Of a stretch of 64,000 nt of DNA, positions 1-7,220 are shown piece after piece. Within the stretch, counting starts at the first letter, position 1, and every line of letters begins with the position of its first letter. Location of the stretch: the NCBI RefSeq assembly GCF_002902285.1, contig NZ_PPRU01000031.1, positions 1 to 64,000 of the forward strand, read 5' to 3'. The position numbers were made by a program, and so were the translations under genes. Origin of the DNA: Staphylococcus simulans. Its GTDB lineage: Bacteria > Bacillota > Bacilli > Staphylococcales > Staphylococcaceae. The notes beneath the pieces were generated by a model. The model was not told the DNA's origin, did no database searches, and saw only the letters and a list, made by a program, of their open reading frames with translations.

Positions 1-1227
1 AAATATAAACTAAGCTATACACGCTATGCAGATGACTTAACTTTTTCTACAAATGATAATAGTTTTTTAAAATTGGCTGATAGGTTAATTATTGAGATAA
101 AGAATGAAGTGAGAAAATCTGGGTTTAAGGTTAATGAGAAGAAAACTAGAGTTCAAAATTACCGCTTGAGACAAGATGTAACAAATATAACTGTTAATAA
201 AAAATTAAATGTAAGTAAAACTTATTTTAAAAATACAAGAGCAATGGCCCATCACCTATATAAACACCAAGAATACTTTATTGATGATGAAATTGGAACG
301 TTAGAGCAGTTAGAAGGTAGGTTTGCTTTTATAAATCAGATAGATAAGTATAATAATAAGTTATCTAGAGCTGAAACATATGAAAAAAAATCATTAGAAC
401 AGCAGAAATATTTGGTTACTTTATTTTGGACGAAAAATTTAACGCCACAATTCTTCAGGTATTTGAACTCAAGAGAAAAAGAATATCAAAAATTTCTTTT
501 CTATAAATATTTTTATGCAAATGCTAAGCCTCTTATAGTCACTGAAGGCAAAACTGATATAAGATACTTAAAGGCAGCGCTTAAAAACTTATATAAAGAA
601 TACCCTGATTTAATAGAAAAAAATGATAATGGTTTTAAATTTAAAATTAGTTTCCTAAATAGGTTTAGCAATAAACCTAAAAAAATCACTAAATTGCACT
701 ACTTTTTGAATATTGTATCTGATGGTGCAGATGCAATGAAAAATATATATAATTACTATGTCGATAAAGATCCCTCGTATCCTAACTTTGTAGAGTATTT
801 TAAAAATGTGGGTAAAGTCCCTCCTTCTAATCCAGTGTTATTATTATTTGACAATGAGTTAAATAATAATAATAAACCATTATACAATTTTTGTAATTTT
901 GTAAAACTCAAAAAGAATCAGAAATCAGAACTTTCATCAAAGTATAAAACATGCTTGACAGCTAATTTATACTTATTAACTCACCAATTGTTGCATAATT
1001 GTAGTGAAAATGAATTAGAAGATTTATTTACTTCTAACACTTTGGCAAAAACCATAAACAATAAAGTTTTCTGTAAAAAAGATAAATTTGATAATACCAA
1101 ATATTATGGTAAAGAAATATTTTCTAAATATATAAGTTCTAATTACAAAACAATAAATTTCGATAACTTCAAACCTGTTCTTGATAATATCGTTGAAGCG
1201 TTGAAAGAATATGAGAATAAGCTATAG
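1..1227 (+). CDS. Retron-type reverse transcriptase with C-terminal TOPRIM domain (5' end missing)
   Basis: The open frame enters from the left edge with no start in the window. The first codons read KLSYTRYADDLTFST, the RT catalytic YADD motif (residues 9-12 of the visible part). Next comes the retron-specific region VTNITVNKKLNV (usual form VTGxxVN), then a thumb region with NTRAMAHHLYK. The C-terminal half carries a TOPRIM-like domain: TEGKTD at about 541-558, SDGADAM near 720 and LLLFDNE near 840. RT-TOPRIM fusion is known for some retrons such as Ec67, where RT, msDNA and a toxic effector form an anti-phage unit. The msr-msd RNA would lie upstream, outside the window. A 53-aa gene follows 33 bases later. 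The retron class is confident; anti-phage function is inferred. Confidence 0.85.
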   Translation, partial: KYKLSYTRYADDLTFSTNDNSFLKLADRLIIEIKNEVRKSGFKVNEKKTRVQNYRLRQDVTNITVNKKLNVSKTYFKNTRAMAHHLYKHQEYFIDDEIGTLEQLEGRFAFINQIDKYNNKLSRAETYEKKSLEQQKYLVTLFWTKNLTPQFFRYLNSREKEYQKFLFYKYFYANAKPLIVTEGKTDIRYLKAALKNLYKEYPDLIEKNDNGFKFKISFLNRFSNKPKKITKLHYFLNIVSDGADAMKNIYNYYVDKDPSYPNFVEYFKNVGKVPPSNPVLLLFDNELNNNNKPLYNFCNFVKLKKNQKSELSSKYKTCLTANLYLLTHQLLHNCSENELEDLFTSNTLAKTINNKVFCKKDKFDNTKYYGKEIFSKYISSNYKTINFDNFKPVLDNIVEALKEYENKL

Positions 1228-1260
1228 TAACTAAAAGTAATAAACTTGGAGATAAATTTG

Positions 1261-1422
1261 ATGCCTACACTTGATCCAGAAACGAATAAAAAGATTGTAA
1301 GTAATCTTGCATTAGAAGGCATGACACTTACTAGAGAACAACAGCAATTACTCTTGGATGCTATTAACAATAAAGAAGTAATTACTAATGAGTTAATTAG
1401 GAAAATAGCATATCATGAATAA
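1261..1422 (+). CDS. Small VbhA-antitoxin-like protein (53 aa)
   Basis: The frame begins MPTLDPETNKKI and ends KIAYHE. A good ribosome-binding site, GGAGA, lies 8 bases before the ATG. Predicted helices with LALEGMTLTREQQQLLLDAI resemble the VbhA family of Fic-toxin antitoxins, small helical proteins with an inhibitory S/T-x-x-x-E-G/N motif. Here the matching hexapeptide is NLALEG, with Asn in place of the Ser/Thr. No Fic-domain toxin is encoded in the window; the gene instead sits 33 bases after the retron RT-TOPRIM gene, probably in the same transcript. It may be an orphan antitoxin or an accessory regulator of the retron. The family call rests on motif resemblance only. Confidence 0.6.
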   Translation: MPTLDPETNKKIVSNLALEGMTLTREQQQLLLDAINNKEVITNELIRKIAYHE

Positions 1423-1460
1423 GCGGATCATAATTGTTTTTTATTTTCAATATGTCCTTT

Positions 1461-1496
1461 AAGCTATGAATAACATAGGTTGTTTGTAGCTTTTTT
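1461..1496 (+). terminator. Terminator after the retron module
   Basis: Stem AAGCTATGAA / TTTGTAGCTT followed by six T. It is nearly identical to the hairpin at 3779-3815. Confidence 0.7.
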
Positions 1497-1673
1497 GTTA
1501 TGTGTATGTCTTTAGAATTCAAAAACGACAATTACTTTGAAATGTAGTTTATACATACATAACCATTTGTTTGAGGATATGAATGCTGTTTAGTGATTGG
1601 TAAACTTATAGCGTAGTTAAAACTACTATGTATATTAAGTTGCACTATATATTCTACTGGGAGGGAAAATGAT

Positions 1674-1784
1674 ATGGCAAAGTTTTTATATAAAATTGGT
1701 ACTTTTACAGCAAAACATAAATGGCTCTCTATTTTATTAAATGATGCCACGTCAAGACTACGTAGTAGCTCAAAAAGGACATGA
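1674..1784 (+). pseudogene. 5' stump of an MMPL-family (FarE-like) transporter
   Basis: A strong ribosome-binding site (TGGGAGGG, 1658-1665) precedes an ATG that opens MAKFLYKIGTFTAKHKWLS, which closely resembles the N-terminus of staphylococcal MMPL-family exporters such as FarE (about 800+ aa). After roughly 22 codons the similarity stops; the frame ends after 36 codons in unrelated sequence. No first membrane helix or later MMPL part is present. Upstream, GTAGTT-AA-AACTAC (1613-1626) is an inverted repeat that could be a remnant TetR-type operator, though that is speculative. The stump marks a recombination or deletion end point at the edge of the accessory region. Confidence 0.6.
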
Positions 1785-1856
1785 GACAAAGCAGTGACGT
1801 TATAAATAAAATAATGACTCAATTACTATTTCATAATAATGAATAGAAACCTCATA

Positions 1857-1905
1857 AATTCGGTTGACGAGATAACCTAACGGTTATTTCTCAATCGAAT
1901 TTTTT
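1857..1905 (+). terminator. Hairpin terminator in the 1.8-2.0 kb gap
   Basis: A long imperfect inverted repeat (AATTCGGTTGA... pairing with ...TCAATCGAATT, inner arms GATAACC/GGTTAT) ends in a T run. No intact gene ends here, so it may be the original terminator of the lost transporter locus. The rest of 1785-2058 shows only the ribosome-binding site of the next gene. Confidence 0.6.
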
Positions 1906-2058
1906 AATTATCACCCGATATCGCTGACTTATTTTAACTACTAAAAATAGTCAATTAAATCTTTAAAAATATATTGCTATACCTAGTTAAAAAGGATATG
2001 CTTATGAGGAAATAAGGGTGTGCCCATTTCATAGATAGAAATAAGGGGATGAGGTCTG

Positions 2059-3741
2059 ATGAATCAAGGATTCTCAATGGGTAAATATGTATACAGTTTT
2101 TTATTAATTTTAATCTTCATGGGTTGCGTGTTAGTGTTTCAAAATAACAACGCATATGCATCAGAAACGAATCAAGAGGTCGAGAAACAAGTTGATCAGA
2201 GAGCAACTGTTACGTCTAATAAAGAAACGGCTATAGGAAGCGAAGAACAGGTTACAAACCACTCACAGAATGAGCCACAACTTTCTACACAAAATAGCGT
2301 TGAAGCTACACATTCTCCAGTAATGCCAAAGCAACAGACAGAGTTAAAACAACCTCAAGTTGTATCAACTGAAGCGGTACAAACACCTCCGATTGTACCT
2401 AATAAACCACTTCAAAAAACATCTAATGTAATCACAAAACAGAATACTAAAGTATCGCCACCAGTTAAAAGTATTAAAAAAGCAGCTCCAGTTAAAACTC
2501 AATCAGTTAAACCAATAAAAGCAGTACCTTCAAACGTTAAACAAACAAAGGCTAAAACAACTTTTACGAGTCCGAAAGGGATCAAACCACAACACTTATC
2601 AAGCTCAGTTAAAAAATCTAAACCTGCTGTTAAAAAAGTTGCTAAAAAAGCACCTGTAACTAAAAAATCAAAAGTAGTGTCAAAATCTAAAATAGTAAAA
2701 GCAAAGCCAAAAGCAAACACTAAATCAAAACCAAAAGCTAAACCAGTAAGTAAGAAAAAGGCACCAGTTGTTTCTAAAAAGAAAGCATCAGCAGTGCCAA
2801 AGAAAAAAGTTCAATTGTTATCTACAACAGTAAAGAAAGCACCTGTTAAAAAGAAAACAGTAGTAGTCACAACGAAACCTAAAGCAGCTCCAAAGCCAGT
2901 ACCTAAGGTTGCGCCTAAGCCGAAAGCTCCAGTAAGCAATTACTATAATCAAGCACCAAAACTTTGGCCAAAAGGGATACCTGGTAGTGAGAATGTTCGA
3001 GACTTCGGGCAGACTACCTATGCCTCAGGTATTAATGATGCATTAAAAATTATGAAAGCCTCTGGTAATAAAGGGGTAACGATTAATCATACAACAGCTA
3101 AAGCAGCTAATATTGCGACGATATTTAACTACAATCCAACGACTAAAAAGCTGACTTATGGCACAGGTACCGCAATTGGAAAACATACAATTCTAACTGC
3201 GAATCATGTGGTCAACGATTCACAAGCACGTAAACCGATGACACCTTCAAAAGTACAAAACTTGAGAATAGATTTATTACGAGAAGGTTCGAAAGTAGCG
3301 CGTACTGTTACCGTTACAGGCGTTAAGATGCTTCAATATGGAGACGTTGCTTTGTTGTATACGAAAGAAGATTTATCTAAATATATGACCGTACGTAAAA
3401 TCGCACCAGAAACATCAATCACGAAAATTAAAGCGAATACACCTATTCATATGTATCATTATGGTTTACCAGCTGGAAAATTTAAAAATGATCCAATGGG
3501 TACGATGTATCATTCTACTGGTAAATACTCTATGATGGCACGTAATGTGAATCCTATTGGTTATTATCAGATGATGGCTGAACCTGGCTCTTCAGGTGGG
3601 GCAGTATTAAACAGTAAAAATGAAGTATTAGGTGTACATGCTTTCAGAATTGCTTCTGGAGAATATCAAAAATATAACCTTAATACGATGGCAGAATTAA
3701 GAGGTAAACTACGTCAGGAAGTTATCAAGAACATTAAGTAA
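2059..3741 (+). CDS. Secreted trypsin-like (V8/S1B-type) serine protease with Lys/Pro/Ala-rich repeat region
   Basis: 560 aa. Residues about 8-36 form a signal peptide (hydrophobic core YSFLLILIFMGCVLVF, likely cleavage after AYA). Residues about 37-300 are low-complexity, at first Gln/Thr-rich and then very basic with repeated KKAPV, KPKAKP and VSKKK units. The C-terminal domain from about 310 is a chymotrypsin-fold protease with a complete triad: His383 (TANHVV), Asp429 (YGDVALLY) and Ser512 (PGSSGGAV). This matches staphylococcal glutamyl endopeptidase/Spl-type enzymes, but the long polycationic arm is unusual and could bind anionic wall polymers or DNA. The ribosome-binding site is GGGGATGAGG. 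It stands alone, flanked by terminators at 1857-1905 and 3779-3815. The substrate is unknown. Confidence 0.8.
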   Translation: MNQGFSMGKYVYSFLLILIFMGCVLVFQNNNAYASETNQEVEKQVDQRATVTSNKETAIGSEEQVTNHSQNEPQLSTQNSVEATHSPVMPKQQTELKQPQVVSTEAVQTPPIVPNKPLQKTSNVITKQNTKVSPPVKSIKKAAPVKTQSVKPIKAVPSNVKQTKAKTTFTSPKGIKPQHLSSSVKKSKPAVKKVAKKAPVTKKSKVVSKSKIVKAKPKANTKSKPKAKPVSKKKAPVVSKKKASAVPKKKVQLLSTTVKKAPVKKKTVVVTTKPKAAPKPVPKVAPKPKAPVSNYYNQAPKLWPKGIPGSENVRDFGQTTYASGINDALKIMKASGNKGVTINHTTAKAANIATIFNYNPTTKKLTYGTGTAIGKHTILTANHVVNDSQARKPMTPSKVQNLRIDLLREGSKVARTVTVTGVKMLQYGDVALLYTKEDLSKYMTVRKIAPETSITKIKANTPIHMYHYGLPAGKFKNDPMGTMYHSTGKYSMMARNVNPIGYYQMMAEPGSSGGAVLNSKNEVLGVHAFRIASGEYQKYNLNTMAELRGKLRQEVIKNIK

Positions 3742-3778
3742 CATGTGATAGGAATTTTGATTCCAATATATGTCTTTT

Positions 3779-3815
3779 AAGCTATGAACAATGTGAAGTT
3801 GTTTGTAGCTTTTTT
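3779..3815 (+). terminator. Terminator after the secreted protease
   Basis: AAGCTATGAACA / TGTTTGTAGCTT stem followed by T6. It is a near copy of the hairpin at 1461-1496; sequence just outside (CAATAT...GTC before, GTTCAAA after) is also similar. Confidence 0.8.
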
Positions 3816-3870
3816 AGTTAAAGATAAATGAAAAAAGTATTGTTTTAAGAGTTCAAAGAGAATTATAAAA

Positions 3871-3923
3871 GCTCCATATCATTGCTATTAAAAGTCTTAC
3901 AGCAAAGATATGGAGCAGTTTTT
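3871..3923. terminator. Bidirectional terminator before the DUF262 locus
   Basis: GCTCCATATC (3871-3880) pairs perfectly with GATATGGAGC (3907-3916). T-rich sequence follows on both strands, so it can serve the minus-strand gene ending at 3943. Confidence 0.75.
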
Positions 3924-3942
3924 AAGTTAGAGCAAATTGAAA

Positions 3943-5630
3943 TTAATTCTTTTTCCAAATCTGTATAATTTTATTCGCTAAATACTCAGTTCTATCTTCA
4001 ATCTCTTTTTTACCCCACGAATCGTTATCAGCAATTTCATGGTTTTGAGAGATTTTGCTTTCTTTTAACAAGACTCTCTTTTCATAGAATTCTTTGTTTC
4101 CAAGAGAAGAATTCTTTTTACCAAGAATTAATGTAAGATTCCCAAGAGAATTAATATAATCGTCTAAGGTTTTCTTATCAAAGGTTTTTAACCATGTACT
4201 ATCTTCTTTTGGATTTTGAGGTAGAATATGTTCTAAGTTTACATACTGCGTGTTGCTATTAACAATCATTTCATTGCCAAAGGCAAGGTCATAAATTGTT
4301 TTGAGGATATATCTTATTTTTTTACCATCACTTTTTGATATGCGTAGTTGCTTAGCATACTGTATTGTTTGGTTATCTGAAATGATTTTATTTTGTAATT
4401 CTGAAATGATAGATGAGGTAATATTTTTATGGCTTTCGTATATCTTTTTCGCTAAATCAGGGTAAAAATTTTCAAGTTTATTAGGGCTGTCATGTGCAAT
4501 AAAGATATTTCTGATTTGAATAGTTAAGCATACTTGTAAAACTTGGTTAATATCTTTTAAACTATAACGCTTTAGATTCATCGCTAAAATAACCGGTCTA
4601 TATTGTATAGCATTAAAAACCTTTAAGCTTTCTACTAATTTAATATAATCTGATAAATCTTCTTTTGAATCATTTGTATTCTTACGTTGTTCAGGCTCGT
4701 GAAGTTCAAAAAAGTACTTAGATACACTTTTCATATCCTCTAATAATTCACGCACAGCTTGAGAATTTTTAAGCTTGCCTAATTTTTCAATAGTTTCATA
4801 GACCTTTTGATTAGATGTTTTCCCATTATAAATCGAGATCAATTGTGTTAAAAACTTTTTCTTGTCTAATAAATCAGTATTGGCTTCAATTTCATTCCAA
4901 TATCTAGAGGTTTCACTTTCAGATATTTTTTCACACATTCATTTTTCAATACATAAAAATCAACTAATTTTTTTCCAGTATTATTCAAAGTTTCAAACAT
5001 TTGATTAGCAATGTCTTCGTTAGGTGTCTCTAATATGATTACGTACATTTTCTCGGTCATATTTTCAATAATTAGAGGCAAATCTGATACACTTAGATGG
5101 TTTTTTTCAACATACTCATTAATCAGCTTTTTTAAATAATCATAATTAGATTTCAAGTACTTCTCGTGATCTGAAATGTTGATGTCTATGTTTTCTTGAT
5201 TATCAATAATATAGCTTTCGAAAAATTCATTTGTCTCATTTTTAGTGAAAATGATTTTGGTATTATTCGCTGAATTATGTCTCCAATCATCTTTTTTTAT
5301 AAATTCTTCTTTCAATTTATTAGCGATAGAAACATCGCCCATTTTACTGATTTTATCGATAATTGCACATATAAATAATAAAAGCGTAACGGTTCTTTGT
5401 TGGCCATCATAAATATTTTGATGATCATCTTCTAGATAGATGGTTATAAAGTTTAAAATGTGTTGTTCTTTATCGCCTTGATGAATAGCAATTATGTCAT
5501 TAAAAAGTCTCTCAACTTGTGAATTACTCCATTCATAAGGTCTTTGAGTATAAGGAATGTTAAACTTTCCGTTTGATAGCAGCAAATATTCGTTTAATTT
5601 TTTGTCATCAGCTTTTAGTAAAGAATCCAT
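3943..5630 (-). pseudogene. GmrSD-like DUF262/DUF1524 protein, frameshifted
   Basis: Two overlapping minus-strand frames (5630-4866 and 4938-3943) together encode one protein. The N-terminal part has the DUF262 (ParB-like) signatures IPYTQRPYEWS, DGQQRTVTL and MFETLNNTGKKL. The C-terminal part has the DUF1524 His-Me-finger motifs NLEHILPQNP and LGNLTLILGKKN. The frame breaks in a six-base A run (T6 on the plus strand, 4926-4931): one extra A would read ECVKKISESETSRYWNEIE and give an intact 562-aa protein, a usual size for single-chain GmrSD enzymes, which act as type IV restriction or anti-phage systems. The start has a PuG-rich upstream region. It may be a true mutation, a phase-variable tract or a sequencing error. 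Confidence 0.8.
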
Positions 5631-5831
5631 ATTACACCTCTTTATGTGAATTGTATTTCATTAATTTAATTGTATAAATACAATTAAAGAAGATCAAGAA
5701 TAATTGTTATTTTGTTTTAAGATTTGTTGATTAAGTGTTTCGTGTAACAGGGAGGGTAAAATATATAATAGGATTATTTTTAAGGGGATTAAATGGAATC
5801 TATTATTTATACATCATTGATATACAAATAA

Positions 5832-5847
5832 ATACCCCTAAGGGCAT
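5832..5847 (+). promoter_or_regulatory. CstR/CsoR-type operator, upstream copy
   Basis: ATACCCCTAAGGGCAT is a near-palindrome with CCCC/GGG arms, as in staphylococcal CstR operators for persulfide-responsive genes. It lies immediately upstream of the -35 of the sqr promoter. Confidence 0.65.
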
Positions 5848-5876
5848 TTGACTTATATCGATGTATCTTTTAATAT
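5848..5876 (+). promoter_or_regulatory. sqr promoter
   Basis: TTGACT (5848-5853), 17-base spacer, TAATAT (5871-5876): a good sigma-A promoter placed between the two CstR-like operators. The remaining gap 5631-5830 holds nothing else I can call. Confidence 0.7.
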
Positions 5877-5890
5877 ACCCCTAGAGGTAT
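5875..5890 (+). promoter_or_regulatory. CstR/CsoR-type operator, downstream copy
   Basis: ATACCCCTAGAGGTAT, symmetric arms ATACCCCT/AGAGGTAT, overlaps the -10 of the sqr promoter, the position expected for direct repression. Confidence 0.7.
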
Positions 5891-5947
5891 TTTTGAGAAG
5901 CTAATCTAGAACAGTCATCAATCATAAAATAAAGGAACGTGGTAAAG

Positions 5948-7141
5948 ATGGCTCAACATTATAAAGTGGTCATTATAGGTGGCGGTACAGCTGGTATCAC
6001 AGTGGCAGCGCGACTTTTAAGACAGAGAAAAGATTTAAAAGGACAAATCGCAATTGTTGATCCTGCGTCAGATCATTATTATCAACCTTTATGGACGTTA
6101 GTAGGCGCAGGGGCATCAAAATTAGAATCCACACGTAAAAGTATGAAACAAGTACTTCCTAAGGGTGTTGATTGGATTAAACAAGCTGTTCAACAATTTA
6201 ATCCAAAAGAGAATCGCATCCAACTAGATAATGAGAAACAAGTCAGTTATGACTATTTAGTGGTATGTCCAGGCTTACAAGTGAATTGGTCTGATGTGAA
6301 AGGACTTAAAGAAAATATCGGCAAAAATGGTGTGTGCTCTAACTATGCACCACAATATGCGAAAGAAACATGGAATCAATTGTCTAATTTTAAAGGCGGA
6401 AATGCGATATTCACCCATCCGAATACAGCGGTTAAATGTGGTGGGGCACCTATGAAAATTATGTTTTTAGCTGAGGATTACTTCAGAAAACATAATATGC
6501 GCAATCAAGCGAATGTTATCTTTGAGACCGCAAAACCTGCGATGTTCGAAGTGGATAAATATAAAAAGCCTTTAGAACGTATTGTTGAAGAAAGAGGCAT
6601 TAACGTAGATTATCAACACCACTTAATCGCAATTGATGGCGAACAAAGAAAAGCAACTTTTGAAAACTTACAAACTGGTGAGACTAAAACATTAGATTAT
6701 GAGATGTTACATGTCACACCGCCAATGGGACCATTAGATGTCGTTAAAAACAGTGCGTTAGCAGATGAAGCAGGTTGGGTAGATATCGACCCTACGACAA
6801 TGCAGCACAAGACATACAACAATGTCTTTTCGTTAGGTGATGCTTCTAACTCACCAACATCTAAAACAGGTGCCGCAATTAGAAAACAAGCACCAGTTGT
6901 TGTGAATAACTTACTACAAGTGATGAATCAAGAAATGCTGACACATCATTATGATGGTTATACATCATGTCCAATCGTGACAAGTTATAATACGATGATG
7001 TTAGCTGAGTTTGATTATAATAAAAAACCAAGAGAAACGATGCCATTTAACCAAGCCAAAGAACGTAGAAGTATGTATATCTTGAAGAAAGATATACTAC
7101 CAAGAATGTACTGGTATGGTATGTTAAAAGGCTTGATGTAA
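5948..7141 (+). CDS. sqr: Sulfide:quinone oxidoreductase
   Basis: 397 aa flavoprotein. It has the FAD-binding GGGTAG near residue 11, cysteines at 107 (VCPG), 130 (GVCSNY) and 164 (VKCGGAP), and the C-terminal FAD motif NVFSLGDASNSPTSKTGAAIR. SQR oxidises sulfide to sulfane sulfur and passes electrons to the quinone pool at the membrane. The ATG at 5948 is chosen because AAAGGA (5931-5936) is 11 bases away; an upstream GTG at 5939 would be too close. In S. aureus sqr belongs to the cst operon beside cstR; here no cstR, cstA or cstB is adjacent, yet the promoter carries two CstR-like operators, so the regulator must be encoded elsewhere. Confidence 0.9.
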   Translation: MAQHYKVVIIGGGTAGITVAARLLRQRKDLKGQIAIVDPASDHYYQPLWTLVGAGASKLESTRKSMKQVLPKGVDWIKQAVQQFNPKENRIQLDNEKQVSYDYLVVCPGLQVNWSDVKGLKENIGKNGVCSNYAPQYAKETWNQLSNFKGGNAIFTHPNTAVKCGGAPMKIMFLAEDYFRKHNMRNQANVIFETAKPAMFEVDKYKKPLERIVEERGINVDYQHHLIAIDGEQRKATFENLQTGETKTLDYEMLHVTPPMGPLDVVKNSALADEAGWVDIDPTTMQHKTYNNVFSLGDASNSPTSKTGAAIRKQAPVVVNNLLQVMNQEMLTHHYDGYTSCPIVTSYNTMMLAEFDYNKKPRETMPFNQAKERRSMYILKKDILPRMYWYGMLKGLM

Positions 7142-7185
7142 GTAGTTAAAAAGTTCATATTGAACTGTTTATATTTAACCAGAAA

Positions 7186-7217
7186 AAGAGGGTGGGACGT
7201 CTTGTCTCACCCTCTTA
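7186..7217. terminator. Bidirectional terminator between sqr and the CocE-like gene
   Basis: AAGAGGGTGGGAC pairs with GTCTCACCCTCTT around a short loop; it separates convergent genes. Confidence 0.75.
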
Positions 7218-7220
7218 ACT

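Noticed and set aside
1532-1822. 96-aa minus-strand frame
   Set aside because: No ribosome-binding site, no recognisable protein; it runs opposite the MMPL stump and its upstream region.
1-5640. Integrative element or SCC-type island
   Set aside because: No integrase, recombinase, transposase or convincing attachment site is present in the window.
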